NCBI GenBank assembly: GCA_963798805.1 | Contig: CAWCVC010000002.1 | Span: 62,001 to 126,000 of the forward strand | Direction of reading: 5' to 3' | Source: CAVZCK01 sp963798805 | GTDB lineage: Bacteria; Pseudomonadota; Alphaproteobacteria; Rhizobiales; Rhodomicrobiaceae | Length of the DNA stretch: 64,000 bases | In this document: positions 46,240-56,043 of the stretch, one piece after another | Numbering within the stretch: the stretch's first letter is position 1 | How the letters are laid out: every line of letters starts with the position of its first letter | Notes under the pieces: generated by a model | What the model was told of the DNA's origin: nothing | The model's database searches: none | Seen by the model: only the letters and a program-made list of their open reading frames with translations | Program-made: the position numbers and the translations under genes

Positions 46240-48737
46240 TGGGACTGACGACTTACCAAAAGAAGCGCGATTTCGAGAAGACGCCCGAGCCGCGCGGCAA
46301 GTCGGGCAAGTCGGCGGGCAACAGCTACGTCATCCAGAAGCACGACGCCCGCCGCCTCCATTACGATCTGCGGCTCGAAATGGGCGGGGTGCTGAAGAGC
46401 TGGGCGGTAACAAAAGGGCCGAGCCTGGTACCGGGCGAAAAGCGCCTTGCCGTGCATGTCGAGGACCATCCGCTCGAATATGGTGATTTCGAAGGCACGA
46501 TCCCGAAGGGCGAATATGGCGGCGGCACCGTCATCGTCTGGGATCGCGGGACCTGGTCGCCGCTGGGCGACCCGAAGAAAGGCTACGCGAAGGGCCATCT
46601 GGATTTCGAGCTTCACGGGGAGAAGCTGCGTGGCCGCTGGCATCTGGTGCGCATGGCCAAGAAGCCGCGCGAGAAACGAGAGAACTGGCTGCTGATCAAG
46701 GGCGACGATGAATATGCGCGGGGGCCCGATGAACCCGACATTCTTGAGGAGCGGCCGGAGTCGGTGAAGACCGGCCGCCGTGTCGAAGATGTTGAGGACG
46801 AGCCGCCAGGCTGGTCGTCGAAGACCGGAAAAATCGATCCGCCTCCGGAGCAGAAGCTGCCGGAAAACAAGCGCCCGAAACGTGCGAAGAAGGCCGGCTT
46901 TCCCGGCTTCATCGAGCCGGAACTGGCCACGCTCAAGGGCAACCCGCCGCCGGGCACGAACTGGCTTCATGAGATCAAATTCGATGGTTACCGGCTTCAG
47001 GCGCAGATTCGCTCCGGGCGCGTGAAGCTGCTGACCCGCAGCGGTCTCGACTGGACGGCAAAATTCGGGGCGGGCATCGGCGGAGCGCTGGCGAAGCTTC
47101 CGGTGCAAGATGCCATCATCGACGGCGAGATCATCGTGGAGGGCGCCGCCAATGCCTCCGACTTCTCCGCCCTACAGGCCGACCTCTCCGCCGAGCGGAC
47201 CGATCGCCTCGTCTTCTACGCATTCGACCTGCTCTATCTCGACGGCTACGACTTTCGCCCGGTGCCTCTCATCGAGCGCAAGGCCGCGCTAAAGGCCGTC
47301 CTGCAGAACGCGCCGCCCGAGATCCGCTATAGCGAGCATTTCGAGGAAACGGGTGAAATGGTGCTGCGCCATGCCTGCCGTCTCGGGCTCGAAGGCGTTG
47401 TGTCGAAAGCGCGCGACGCGCCATACCGGTCGGGCAGGGGCAAGGATTGGATCAAGTCCAAATGCTCGGAGCGCCAGGAATTCGTCATCGCCGGCTTTGT
47501 GCCCTCGACGACGGCAAAGGGCGCAATCGGCTCGCTCGTTCTCGGCTATTTCGACCGGGGCAAGCTGATCTATGCCGGCCGTGTCGGCACGGGTTTCACC
47601 AATAAGCTGGCTGCGGAGCTTTTCCGCCGCCTGAGCGGTATGACCATTTCGCAGAGCCCGTTTTCCCGAAAGCTTACCGCGGACGAGGCCCGGCAAGTGC
47701 ACTTTGTCGCTCCGGAACTGGTTGCCGAAATCGAGTTTCGCACCTGGACCGCCGACGGCGTCGTGCGTCATGCGTCCTTCCGAGGCCTGCGCGACGATAA
47801 GAGCGCCAAAGAGGTCGTGCGGGAGTCGGACAAGAGCGCGCCCGCTGTCTCGCCACGGTCAACGCCGGCCATCAAGCTCACCCATCCCGACCGGCTTTAT
47901 TGGAAGGATGCCGGGGTCACCAAGCAAGGGCTCGCCGAATATTATTCCGAGGTCTGGCCGCGGATCGGCCCGTTCATCGTCAACAGACCGCTGGCCCTGG
48001 TGCGCTGCCCGGACGGCGTCGGCGGCCAATGCTTCTTTCAGAAGCACGCATGGAAGGGCCAGAGCAAGGACATCCTGGAGGCCCGCGATCCGGGGGACGA
48101 CGAGCCGATCATCGCCATTGACGGCTTGCCGGGTCTCATTGGCCTCGTGCAGGGCGGCGTTCTCGAAATCCATCCCTGGGGCGCGCAACTCGATGATCTC
48201 GAGCGCCCGGATATGATCATTATGGATCTCGACCCCGGGGAGGGCGTCGGCTGGGCCGATGTGATAGCAGCAGCACGCGAGGTGCGGGAGCGCTTTCGGG
48301 ATACCGGCCTGGAGAGCTTCGTCAAAACGTCGGGCGGCAAGGGCCTCCATGTCGTGGCGCCCCTGAAACCGAAGGCGGAATGGGATGAGGTGAAGCCTTT
48401 CACCAAGAGCATCGCCGATGCGATGGCCTCCGACGATCCGGACCGTTTCGTAGCGACCGTCACCAAGTCGAAGCGCAAGGGCAAGATCCTGGTCGATTAT
48501 CTGCGCAACGGACGCGGTGCAACGGCTGTTGCTCCCTATTCGACGCGGGCGCGGCCGGGTGCGCCGGTCTCGATGCCGCTCGACTGGGACGAGCTGAGCC
48601 CCGCGGTCGGGCCCGCCTATTTCACCGTCGCCAACACCCCGGCAAGGCTCGCCGGTCTCGCAGCCGATCCGTGGGCGGATTTCTGGAAAGCGGCCGTGCC
48701 GCTCCGCGCCGGAAAAAAGCAAAGGCATGCTGCGTGA
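46239..48737 (+). CDS. ligD: Multifunctional NHEJ DNA ligase LigD (PE-LIG-POL)
   Basis: An 832-residue enzyme with all three LigD modules in the order phosphoesterase, ligase, polymerase. PE: residues about 25-190 (VIQKHDARRLHYDLRLEMGG, HPLEYGDFEGTIPKGEYGGG). LIG: about 220-530, adenylated Lys247 in EIKFDGYRLQ, and LEGVVSKARDAPYRSGRGKDWIK. POL: about 545-820, an archaeo-eukaryotic primase-type domain with the metal-binding IIMDLDPGEGVGWADV and the KTSGGKGLHVVAPL motif. It fills and seals Ku-held ends. Co-translated with ku. Confidence 0.95.
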   Translation: MGLTTYQKKRDFEKTPEPRGKSGKSAGNSYVIQKHDARRLHYDLRLEMGGVLKSWAVTKGPSLVPGEKRLAVHVEDHPLEYGDFEGTIPKGEYGGGTVIVWDRGTWSPLGDPKKGYAKGHLDFELHGEKLRGRWHLVRMAKKPREKRENWLLIKGDDEYARGPDEPDILEERPESVKTGRRVEDVEDEPPGWSSKTGKIDPPPEQKLPENKRPKRAKKAGFPGFIEPELATLKGNPPPGTNWLHEIKFDGYRLQAQIRSGRVKLLTRSGLDWTAKFGAGIGGALAKLPVQDAIIDGEIIVEGAANASDFSALQADLSAERTDRLVFYAFDLLYLDGYDFRPVPLIERKAALKAVLQNAPPEIRYSEHFEETGEMVLRHACRLGLEGVVSKARDAPYRSGRGKDWIKSKCSERQEFVIAGFVPSTTAKGAIGSLVLGYFDRGKLIYAGRVGTGFTNKLAAELFRRLSGMTISQSPFSRKLTADEARQVHFVAPELVAEIEFRTWTADGVVRHASFRGLRDDKSAKEVVRESDKSAPAVSPRSTPAIKLTHPDRLYWKDAGVTKQGLAEYYSEVWPRIGPFIVNRPLALVRCPDGVGGQCFFQKHAWKGQSKDILEARDPGDDEPIIAIDGLPGLIGLVQGGVLEIHPWGAQLDDLERPDMIIMDLDPGEGVGWADVIAAAREVRERFRDTGLESFVKTSGGKGLHVVAPLKPKAEWDEVKPFTKSIADAMASDDPDRFVATVTKSKRKGKILVDYLRNGRGATAVAPYSTRARPGAPVSMPLDWDELSPAVGPAYFTVANTPARLAGLAADPWADFWKAAVPLRAGKKQRHAA

Positions 48738-48746
48738 ATTCCGGTG

Positions 48747-49556
48747 TTATTTCCGGTTCTTTTTCTCTTCGGCGAGCGATTTCCTCAGCGCATCCATGAT
48801 GCTGACGACATTGGTCGGCGTCTCCGGCGTCTCCTTCTTGGATTTGGCGGCGGCGCGCTTGCCGGTCTTCTTGCGCTTGCTCTCAATGATCTCGAGGAGT
48901 TGCTCCTGGACCGGATCTTTCACCATGGAGGGATCCCATGGCTTGGTCAGATCCCCGATCAGCTTTTCGACGAGCGGAAGCAGCTTCGGATCCGCTTTAT
49001 CGGCCGGAATGTCGGCGAAGAACTCCTGCGGATCGCGGACCTCATCGCCATAGCGCAGCGTCCAGAGCACGATGCCCTTATCGCGCGGCTCGAGCATCAC
49101 CGCTCGCTCCCGGCGGTAAAGCACGAGCCGGGAGATGCCGATGGTCTTCGTAGTTGCCATGGCGTCGCGAATGACCGAGAAGGCTTCCTGAGCGACCTCA
49201 TCGTCCGGCATCAGATAGTGAGGCTTGTCATACCACATCCAGCCGATCGAATCGGCGGGCACGAATTTTTCGATGTCGATGGTGCGGGTGCTTTCGAGGC
49301 CAACCGCCTCGATCTCCTCCTCCTCCAGCGTGACGTAGTGGCCTTCCTCGGTCTCGTAGCCTTTCACCTCGTCTTCATCGTTGACAGGCTTGCCGGTCTC
49401 TGCATCGACATACCGGCTTCGGACGCGACGACCCGTATCGCTATTGATCGTGTGAAAGCGGACCTTCTCGCGTTCGGATATTGCCGGCGTCATGGACACC
49501 GCGCAGGTGACCAAGGATAGCTTCAGATAGCCTTTCCAGAACGAACGCGGCGCCAT
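48747..49556 (-). CDS. ku: Ku-family DNA end-binding protein (copy 2)
   Basis: A 269-residue Ku, second copy: MAPRSFWKGYLKLSLVTCAV, then VRFHTINSDTGRRVRSRYVD, TIDIEKFVPADSIGWMWYDKPHYL in parts, and a Lys-rich tail ending in NVVSIMDALRKSLAEEKK. It is distinct from copy 1 (different middle region), so the cell may form homodimers or a heterodimer, as reported for rhizobial Ku paralogues. It converges on ligD with a 9-base gap. A possible EcfG-type site lies 27 bases upstream. Confidence 0.94.
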   Translation of the reverse strand: MAPRSFWKGYLKLSLVTCAVSMTPAISEREKVRFHTINSDTGRRVRSRYVDAETGKPVNDEDEVKGYETEEGHYVTLEEEEIEAVGLESTRTIDIEKFVPADSIGWMWYDKPHYLMPDDEVAQEAFSVIRDAMATTKTIGISRLVLYRRERAVMLEPRDKGIVLWTLRYGDEVRDPQEFFADIPADKADPKLLPLVEKLIGDLTKPWDPSMVKDPVQEQLLEIIESKRKKTGKRAAAKSKKETPETPTNVVSIMDALRKSLAEEKKNRK

Positions 49557-49582
49557 GTCGATGTCCCTGCAACGTTATTCCG

Positions 49583-49607
49583 AACACACGGCTCTCGCCT
49601 GGGTTCC
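49583..49607 (-). promoter_or_regulatory. Possible EcfG-type promoter of ku copy 2 (GGAAC-N16-TGTT)
   Basis: On the minus strand GGAAC (49607-49603), 16 bases, TGTT (49586-49583), 27 bases before the ATG at 49556; one base off the consensus. Position relative to the start codon is nearly the same as at ku copy 1. Confidence 0.45.
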
Positions 49608-49658
49608 GGAGCCATTGCGCAGCCTTGCGCTGCGCTTTCAAGCTGCCGCGCAATGCGC

Positions 49659-50546
49659 TCACGTCGGCAGCCGCTGCTTCAGCCGGCCGATGGCGGCCCA
49701 TGGATCGCTACCGAGCCGCTTGAGCCGGTCCGGCACGGTTCTGACATTGAACGATGCGGGATCGAGCACAGGTGTCAACTCTTCCCACGTGACCGGAGTA
49801 GCGACCGGCGCGCCGACGCGTGCGCGGGTCGAGTAAGGCGCGATGGCCGACGATGTCGGGTCGTTGCGAAGATAATCGATGAAGATGCGGCCGCGCCGCT
49901 CCGCCTTTGAGATACGGACGAGATATCGGTCGGGCGCATCCGCCGCGAGCGCTTCGGCAAGGCCCTTCGCAAACGCCTTCGCCTCGGACCATTGATAGCG
50001 GCGCTCGATCGGCATCACCACATGCACACCCTTGCCACCGGTCGTCTTTGCGAAGCTGGTGAGATTCCTCTCGGCCAGTGCGGCGCGCACCTCGTGAGCC
50101 GCCGCCACGACGTTGGCGAAGCCCAGACCCTCGCCCGGATCGAGATCGAAGACGATGCGATCCGGACGATCCGGCCGGTCCACCTGGGCGTTCCAGGGAT
50201 GGATCTCCAGCACGCCCATTTGCACGAGCGCGACGAGACCCTTGACGTTCCGAATGAAGAGATAGGCTCCGGATTCCTCAAAGCCTGGGATCTCCGCCTG
50301 TTCCAATTCCGCGGGCACCCCCGATCCGGCGTGGCGCTGATAGAAGCACGTCTTCTCGCGCCCGGTCGGGCAGCGCACCAGCGTGATCGGCCGGCGCACG
50401 ACATGGGGCAGCATGTGATCGGCAACGGCGAGATAATATTCGGCGAGTTCCCGTTTGGTCGTGCCCTGCTCGGGATAGAGCACCTTTTCGGGGCTGGTCA
50501 GCCGCACGCCGGCGATCTCGGCCTCTTCGCGCGCTTTTGCGGCCAT
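49659..50546 (-). CDS. LigD-type polymerase/primase domain protein (stand-alone POL)
   Basis: A 295-residue protein consisting only of the LigD polymerase module. Start region IAGVRLTSPEKVLYPEQGTT, then RRPITLVRCPTGREKTCFYQRH, the metal site RIVFDLDPGEGLGFANVV and SFAKTTGGKGVHVVMPI. The DxD and His of the primase active site are in place. It lies directly after the stand-alone ligase gene, whose stop overlaps its start region with no gap, so the two form a split LigD-like pair lacking the PE module. Confidence 0.92.
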   Translation of the reverse strand: MAAKAREEAEIAGVRLTSPEKVLYPEQGTTKRELAEYYLAVADHMLPHVVRRPITLVRCPTGREKTCFYQRHAGSGVPAELEQAEIPGFEESGAYLFIRNVKGLVALVQMGVLEIHPWNAQVDRPDRPDRIVFDLDPGEGLGFANVVAAAHEVRAALAERNLTSFAKTTGGKGVHVVMPIERRYQWSEAKAFAKGLAEALAADAPDRYLVRISKAERRGRIFIDYLRNDPTSSAIAPYSTRARVGAPVATPVTWEELTPVLDPASFNVRTVPDRLKRLGSDPWAAIGRLKQRLPT

Positions 50547-51623
50547 TCATCCCTCCAGCATGTCCGTTACCAGCCGGGCCGGACGTGCCTCCCGCCCCAT
50601 CTGCTCGAAGGTGCACTGCCGGGGCGCCTTGTCGGGCCGCCAGCGCAGGAGCTTCGTGCCGTGGCGAAAGCGGTCACCGGTCACCTGATCGTAGCGCACC
50701 TCGACAACAAGCTCCGGCCTGAGCGGCTGCCACTCGGCGGAACGCTCCGTGCTCCAGCGGCTCGGACCACCCGGCGCGCTTCCTGTGAACCCCGGCGGTT
50801 CAATCAGCGCCTCCAGCTTCTTGGTGAGGGCCGCACGTTCGGCGTCCCGGATCGTCGCAGTGAAGCCGACATGATCGAGCTTGCCATCATCATTGTAAAG
50901 ACCGAGCAGCAGCGAACCCACCTGCCGGCTGTCCTTCTCATAGCGGAAGCCGCCGACCACGCAGTCGGCAGTGCGCAGCCGCTTCACTTTCAGCATCGCG
51001 CGCTCGCCCGGCTGGTAAGGGCCTTGAAGCTCTTTGGCGACGACGCCATCGAGCGCTCCCCCAGCCCTCGCCAGCCATTTCTTGGCTTCGCTGCGCGAGC
51101 GCGTATAAGGCGAAAGCCTCAGAAGCGGCACATCGTCGAGCACATCGTAGAACGCTTCGAGTTCCGCCCGGCGTTCTATCAATGGCGCCCCCATCAAGCT
51201 GCCGGCGTCCGGCGTCATGAGCATATCGAAGAGGATGTAGATCGCCGGTGTCTCCCGCGAGAGCTTGCGGATGCGGCTCTCGGCCGGATGTAGCCGGGCT
51301 TGCAGCGCATCGAAGGAGAGGCTTTGGCCGATCGGAATGGCAAGCTCGCCGTCGAGGACAAAGCGGTTGGGAGCGATTGTCTTGAGCTGATCGACGATCT
51401 CTGGGAAATAGCGTCCGAGCGGCTTGCCGGATTTTGCCCTGAGATCAACAACATCGCCATCGCGGAAGGCCAGGCAGCGAAACCCGTCCCATTTCGGCTC
51501 GAACTGCCAGTCGGGGCCGTCTGGCAGTTCGTCGACGAGCTTGGCTTCCATCGGCGGCGTGTCGTCGGTCACTGGCAAAGTGCCTGGGTCCGGGGATAGA
51601 TCAGATCGGAGCGTGCGGCCCAT
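50547..51623 (-). CDS. ATP-dependent DNA ligase (LigC/LigD ligase-domain type)
   Basis: A 358-residue stand-alone ligase domain. Nucleotidyltransferase part with the adenylated Lys in FEPKWDGFRCLAF, FVLDGELAIP, YILFDMLMTPD and LDGVVAKELQGPYQPGERAMLKVK; OB-fold part with HVGFTATIRDAERAALTKKLEALI and RPELVVEVRYDQVTGDRFRHGTKLLRWRPDK in pieces. ATG at 51623 is taken as start, though MEAKLVDELPDG further down is the more conserved beginning and no clear ribosome-binding site decides. Ligase then polymerase form a two-gene operon beside ku copy 2. Confidence 0.88.
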   Translation of the reverse strand: MGRTLRSDLSPDPGTLPVTDDTPPMEAKLVDELPDGPDWQFEPKWDGFRCLAFRDGDVVDLRAKSGKPLGRYFPEIVDQLKTIAPNRFVLDGELAIPIGQSLSFDALQARLHPAESRIRKLSRETPAIYILFDMLMTPDAGSLMGAPLIERRAELEAFYDVLDDVPLLRLSPYTRSRSEAKKWLARAGGALDGVVAKELQGPYQPGERAMLKVKRLRTADCVVGGFRYEKDSRQVGSLLLGLYNDDGKLDHVGFTATIRDAERAALTKKLEALIEPPGFTGSAPGGPSRWSTERSAEWQPLRPELVVEVRYDQVTGDRFRHGTKLLRWRPDKAPRQCTFEQMGREARPARLVTDMLEG

Positions 51624-51870
51624 AGGCAACCATGTGGGTTCCGTTGGCAGGTTTGCGACAGCGAAACACAGAGATCGTCGGCCGGGTTCCTGCGGCCCCG
51701 GGGGCGAGTCATGCCGACGGACTAAGGGCAAGCGCCATGTGGCGCACCAACCGGGTGTGGCCAATATTCTTTAATACCTTGGCGTGTATAAAACCATAGA
51801 CCCCGTGCGCTGTTTCCAAAGTCCGGCCACCTCTCTTGCGTCCGGCATCGTTATCCGGAGATTTCGCGTC

Positions 51871-53769
51871 ATGAATCTCATGGCCGACCCGAGGCAGGAT
51901 CCATCGGAAAGCGCCTGGCTGCGCGCCGTGTTGGATACCGTCATCGACGGGTTGATCATCATCGACGAAGCAGGCATCATCTGCGCCTTCAATCCGGCGG
52001 CAGAGCGAATTTTCGGCTACAGGCCGCATGAGGTAATCGGCGTCAATGTCAAAAAGCTGATGCCGGAGCCCTATTGCCGCGAACACGATCAATATTTACG
52101 AAACTATCGCGACACGGGCATTGCGAAAGTCATCGGCATCGGACGGGAGGTTAGCGCGGTCCGCAAGGACGGCACAATCTTTCCGATCGAGCTGGGCGTC
52201 AGCGAGATGCGGCTGACGGAAGGACGCATGTTCGTCGGCACCGTCCGCGATATCAGCGAGCGCAAGGACAAGGAAGCCAACCAGGCCTGGCTGCAAAATC
52301 TACTGAATACGATTGTCGATGGTTTAATGACCATCGATGAAACCGGCGTCATCCTCAGCGCCAATCCGGCTGCTGAGCGCCTGTTCGGCTACACGAAGGC
52401 CGAGATGCTCGGTCACAACGTAAAAATGCTGATGCCGGAGCCGTATCACAGCGAGCATGACGGCTACATCCGCAATTATCGAGAGACGGGCCGCGCCAAG
52501 ATCATCGGTATCGGTGGCCGTGAGGTGATCGCCCGGCGCAAGGATGGCAGCACCTTCCCCATGGAGCTGGGCGTCAGCGAGATGACCATGTACGGGAAGC
52601 GCATCTTCGCTGGCATCATCCGCGACATAACCGAAAGAAAAAGAGCCGAGAGCACAACCAGTCTGCTGGCCACGATCGTTTCGTCGTCGGAGGACGCCAT
52701 CATAAGCAAGACCCTCGAAGGCGAGATAACCTCCTGGAATGTCGGTGCTGAACAACTCTTCGGTTATAGTTCCGATGAAGCCATCGGCCAAAATGTCCTC
52801 ATCCTGATTCCCCCACATCTGCGCGATGAGGAACTCAGCATCATAGCGGAGGTGCGCGAAGGCCGGCCTGTCAAGCATTACGAAACGATACGACAGGCCA
52901 AGAATGGACGACAGATCAGCATCGCGCTTTCTGTGTCCCCCATCCGTGACGTCTACGACACTGTCGTGGGTGCCTCGACCATCGCGCATGACATCTCCTC
53001 GCGCAAGAAGGCCGAGGGACAGCTTCGTCGCCACACCGCAGCGCTCGAACGCAGCAATCAGGATCTGGACGATTTCGCCTATATCGCCAGTCACGATCTG
53101 AAAGAGCCATTGCGGGGCCTCGCCAATCAGGCCCTTTTCCTCAACGAAGACCATGGCGAAAGCCTTGATGCAAAAGGCCGGGAGCGGCTCGATCGCATCG
53201 TGTTCCTGTGCAACCGCATGGAACGCCTGGTCGATGACCTGCTCTATTTCTCCCGGCTCGGGCGCCAGGAATTGGCCCTCCAGCACACCGATCTCAACGG
53301 AGTGGTCGAGAGCATCCGGTCGACCCTGGATGCTGCCTCGGATGAGGGGGACATCATTATCGACGTGCCAAAACCGCTACCGAAGGTCTTCTGCGACAAA
53401 CCGCGCATCACCGAGCTGTTCCGGAACCTGATCGGCAACGCCTTTAAATACAACCAGAGCGATGTCAAGCGGGTGGAGATCGGCGTTGCGGACATTCGAC
53501 CCTCGAAATCAGGAGCATCAGCCGAGACCACGTTCTATGTCCGCGACAATGGCATCGGCATCGCCCCCGAATTCCATAACGAGGTCTTTCGCATCTTCAA
53601 GCGCCTCAACCAGGAGGACGACGCCGTCAGGGGCACCGGTGTCGGTCTTACCTTCGTGAAGAAGATCGTTGAGCGACATCACGGGCGGATCTGGGTCGAA
53701 TCAGAACCAGGATCCGGAAGCACCTTCTTCTTCACGCTCAACTCGACCGAGGAGGATCGGACGCGATGA
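51871..53769 (+). CDS. Triple-PAS sensor histidine kinase with two FixL-like PAS domains
   Basis: A 632-residue soluble kinase: PAS1 about residues 15-125, PAS2 about 145-255, PAS3 about 270-385, dimerisation/phosphoacceptor helix with His408 in FAYIASHDLKEP, and an ATPase domain (NLIGNAFKYN, YVRDNGIGI, GTGVGLTFVKKI). PAS1 and PAS2 read MPEPY(C/H)xEHDxY...IGIG, the segment that carries the proximal haem His and the regulatory Arg of FixL. In PAS1 His72 and Arg92 are exactly 20 residues apart, as in FixL (His200, Arg220). Haem-based O2 or gas sensing is therefore likely by family resemblance. It overlaps the response regulator by 4 bases. Start ATG 51871 follows CGGAG. Confidence 0.9.
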   Translation: MNLMADPRQDPSESAWLRAVLDTVIDGLIIIDEAGIICAFNPAAERIFGYRPHEVIGVNVKKLMPEPYCREHDQYLRNYRDTGIAKVIGIGREVSAVRKDGTIFPIELGVSEMRLTEGRMFVGTVRDISERKDKEANQAWLQNLLNTIVDGLMTIDETGVILSANPAAERLFGYTKAEMLGHNVKMLMPEPYHSEHDGYIRNYRETGRAKIIGIGGREVIARRKDGSTFPMELGVSEMTMYGKRIFAGIIRDITERKRAESTTSLLATIVSSSEDAIISKTLEGEITSWNVGAEQLFGYSSDEAIGQNVLILIPPHLRDEELSIIAEVREGRPVKHYETIRQAKNGRQISIALSVSPIRDVYDTVVGASTIAHDISSRKKAEGQLRRHTAALERSNQDLDDFAYIASHDLKEPLRGLANQALFLNEDHGESLDAKGRERLDRIVFLCNRMERLVDDLLYFSRLGRQELALQHTDLNGVVESIRSTLDAASDEGDIIIDVPKPLPKVFCDKPRITELFRNLIGNAFKYNQSDVKRVEIGVADIRPSKSGASAETTFYVRDNGIGIAPEFHNEVFRIFKRLNQEDDAVRGTGVGLTFVKKIVERHHGRIWVESEPGSGSTFFFTLNSTEEDRTR

Positions 53770-54209
53770 ACAGGCTGGGTGACCTTCTCATGGTCGAAGA
53801 CAATGCCGATGATTTCGAAGCGGCTCAACGCAGCTTTACGAAGAATCGCTTCCTCAACCCCGTCGTCTGGTGCCGCGACGGCCAGGAGGCGCTCGATTAT
53901 CTCCGCCGGAAAGGTAGATACGCGGATATGCCGCCCTCCAAGACGGACCTGATTCTGCTTGATCTGAATATGCCGGGTCTCGACGGGCGCAAAACCTTAA
54001 CCCTCATAAAAGCCGACAACGTCTTGAAGTCGATTCCGGTCGTGATTTTAACGACATCGAACGATCAGCGGGACATCGACAACTGTTATGAGCTGGGGGC
54101 CAGCACTTACATCCAGAAGCCCGTCAATTTCGAAAGACTGACCCAAGCCATTCAGACGATGACCGATTATTGGTTTGGGATCGCAATCCTGCCGTCGATG
54201 ACGCCCTAA
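53766..54209 (+). CDS. Single-domain response regulator (Rcp1-like)
   Basis: A 147-residue CheY-like receiver with no output domain. Acidic pocket Glu11/Asp12, phosphoacceptor Asp66 (LILLDLNMPG), Thr in ILTTSND and Lys in YIQKPV. The extended form with DYLRRKGRYADMPPSKTDL is typical of the Rcp1 group that partners phytochrome-type and PAS kinases. ATGA overlap with the kinase marks them as partners. Confidence 0.93.
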   Translation: MNRLGDLLMVEDNADDFEAAQRSFTKNRFLNPVVWCRDGQEALDYLRRKGRYADMPPSKTDLILLDLNMPGLDGRKTLTLIKADNVLKSIPVVILTTSNDQRDIDNCYELGASTYIQKPVNFERLTQAIQTMTDYWFGIAILPSMTP

Positions 54210-54340
54210 GCGGCCTAGCCGATCTTATTCAGCCGCAGTTAGAAATTGCGCTGGCGAATGTGGCGCAAGGCATTGAACTTGCGTAGGAAATGGGTGTCGA
54301 AGCCATCCTATGCGCGCCGCAGCGCAGAGCCACACCCGCC

Positions 54341-55708
54341 ATGACCGACGATAACCCGCTCACCGTTCCCTATCCAGCCGTGTCGCGCAAGAAAGTCACA
54401 GCTGCCTTCGATGGCGGTCGTCTCTCCTCCGACAGCGGCGTCATGCTGCTCGCGCTTGCCGAGCGTCGGCGGGCTCTCTCCCAAACTCTCGCTGCTTTGA
54501 TCGCCGACCGGCGCGATCGGGCGCATATTACGCACACAGTTGAGGACATACTGAAAGGGCGCATGTTGGCGATCGCCTGCGGCTACGCGGATGGCAATGA
54601 CTTCGACTGGCTGCGCTGCGATGCCGCCTTCAAGCTTGCCTGCGGGCGGCTGCCCGACACGGGCAATGATCTATGCTCGCAGCCGACCATCTCGCGCTGG
54701 GAGAACGCGCCGACGCTGAAGGAGATCATCCGCCTGACCTATGCGCTCGTCGACATCTGGTGCCGGAGCTACAAGATGCCGCCGGCATCGGTGGTGCTGG
54801 ACATCGATGACACGCTCGACGTGGTGCACGGCCATCAGAAACTGTCGGAATGGAACGCCCATTACGACGAGCGCTGCTTTCTGCCGATCCACATCTATGA
54901 GACAGCGACGGGCCGCCCGGTCACCATGATCCTGCGTCCGGGCAAGACGCCCTCAGGCAAGGAAGTCCGTGGATTACTGCGCCGTCTGATCAATCGCATT
55001 CGCCGGCATTGGTCCGATACGCGCATCACCATTCGTGGCGATAGTCACTACGGCCGAGAAGAAGTTATGAGCTGGTGTGAGGCCAATGGCATCGACTATG
55101 TCTTCGGCTTTGCTGGCAATACCGTGCTCGACCGCTTGGTCGAACCGGAGGCCGATGATATCCGGACGCGCCGCGCCGAGGAGCAACTTGCCGTTCTGCG
55201 CGGCTTCGCCGAAACGCGCTATGCGGCAAAATCCTGGGCCAGGGAGCGCCGTGTTGTGGCACGTATCGAGGCGAGCGCCAGTCATGAGGACGACATGCTC
55301 CGCCGCGGGCTCGACATCCGCTATGCCGTCACCTCGCTGGCGAAAGGCAACGCCGAGCACATCTATGCGACCCTCTACTGCGAGAGGGGACAGGCAGAGA
55401 ATCTGATCAAGCAACATAAAGCGCAACTCGCATCCGATCGCACCAGCTGCCGATCGCCGCTTGCTAATCAGATGCGGCTCATTCTGCACACCGCCGCCTA
55501 TTGGCTGATGCTCGATGTGCGCGATTGCGTGCCGTCCTGGCATCCTTTGCGGCAAAGCGAGTTCGCCAGCATTCGCCTGCGCCTGCTGAAAATCGCCGGA
55601 CGTTTCGTCGAGACCGCGAGCCGCATCCGTGTGGCACTCGCCTCGTGCTGCCCGGAGGCCGAGCTGTTCAGCCTCGTTGCCTTCCGGCTGCAATCGTCCG
55701 GGCCATGA
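54341..55708 (+). mobile_element. IS1380-family transposase
   Basis: A 455-residue DDE transposase of the IS1380 type. Landmarks: SRKKVTAAFDGGRLSSDSGVMLLA near the start, HTVEDILKGRMLAIACGYADGND, the catalytic VVLDIDDTLDVVHGHQ, ITIRGDSHYGREEVMSWCE, and ERGQAENLIKQHKAQLASDRTSCRSPLANQMRL. The frame is intact. ATG at 54341 is chosen for the usual N-terminus. I could not identify terminal inverted repeats or a target duplication in 54210-54340 or 55709-55850, so the element boundaries remain open. It interrupts no recognisable gene. Confidence 0.9.
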
Positions 55709-56043
55709 ATGGTGGGGCATGACCGCCCCAGGAGCCCGGACCATCCACCTTCAGCGCGTCGACAGCGTACTCGAGCCGATCAGCCTGCCGGACGTGTCCG
55801 CACAGGACGGATCACCTCGCCCAGCAAGAACGGAAAGAAGATAGCCTGCTCGGACGCATAAGAACGGCTAGGCAGGCACATAAGATCGACGACGACAACG
55901 AAGCTGCCACGCTCATTGCCGCCGCCGGTGCACGGCCGTGAACTCGACCGCCAGGCCGAGGCTGTGCCATGCATTGGCCGGCAGATCGCGACAGAGGAAA
56001 CCCCGGGAGGTTGTAGACGGCATGACAGACAGGAGTTGACGGA
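55709..56043. other. Stretch between the IS1380 transposase and the DUF347 gene
   Basis: About 335 bases holding the presumed right end of the IS1380 element and the promoter of the next gene (AGGAG at its 3' end). No coding sequence, repeat or motif was recognised. Confidence 0.5.

Noticed and set aside
47710..47736. GGAAC-N16-GTTT inside ligD
   Set aside because: Lies in coding sequence, does not match the -10 box and no gene starts downstream at promoter distance.
49659..51623. Separate ligase and polymerase genes as a broken ligD
   Set aside because: Each part has complete catalytic motifs, a clean stop and an immediately adjoining start; split ligase/polymerase genes are known in bacteria, so no decay is needed.
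54210..55850. Terminal inverted repeats of the IS1380 element
   Set aside because: I compared both flanks by eye and found no convincing matching ends, so no boundaries are claimed.
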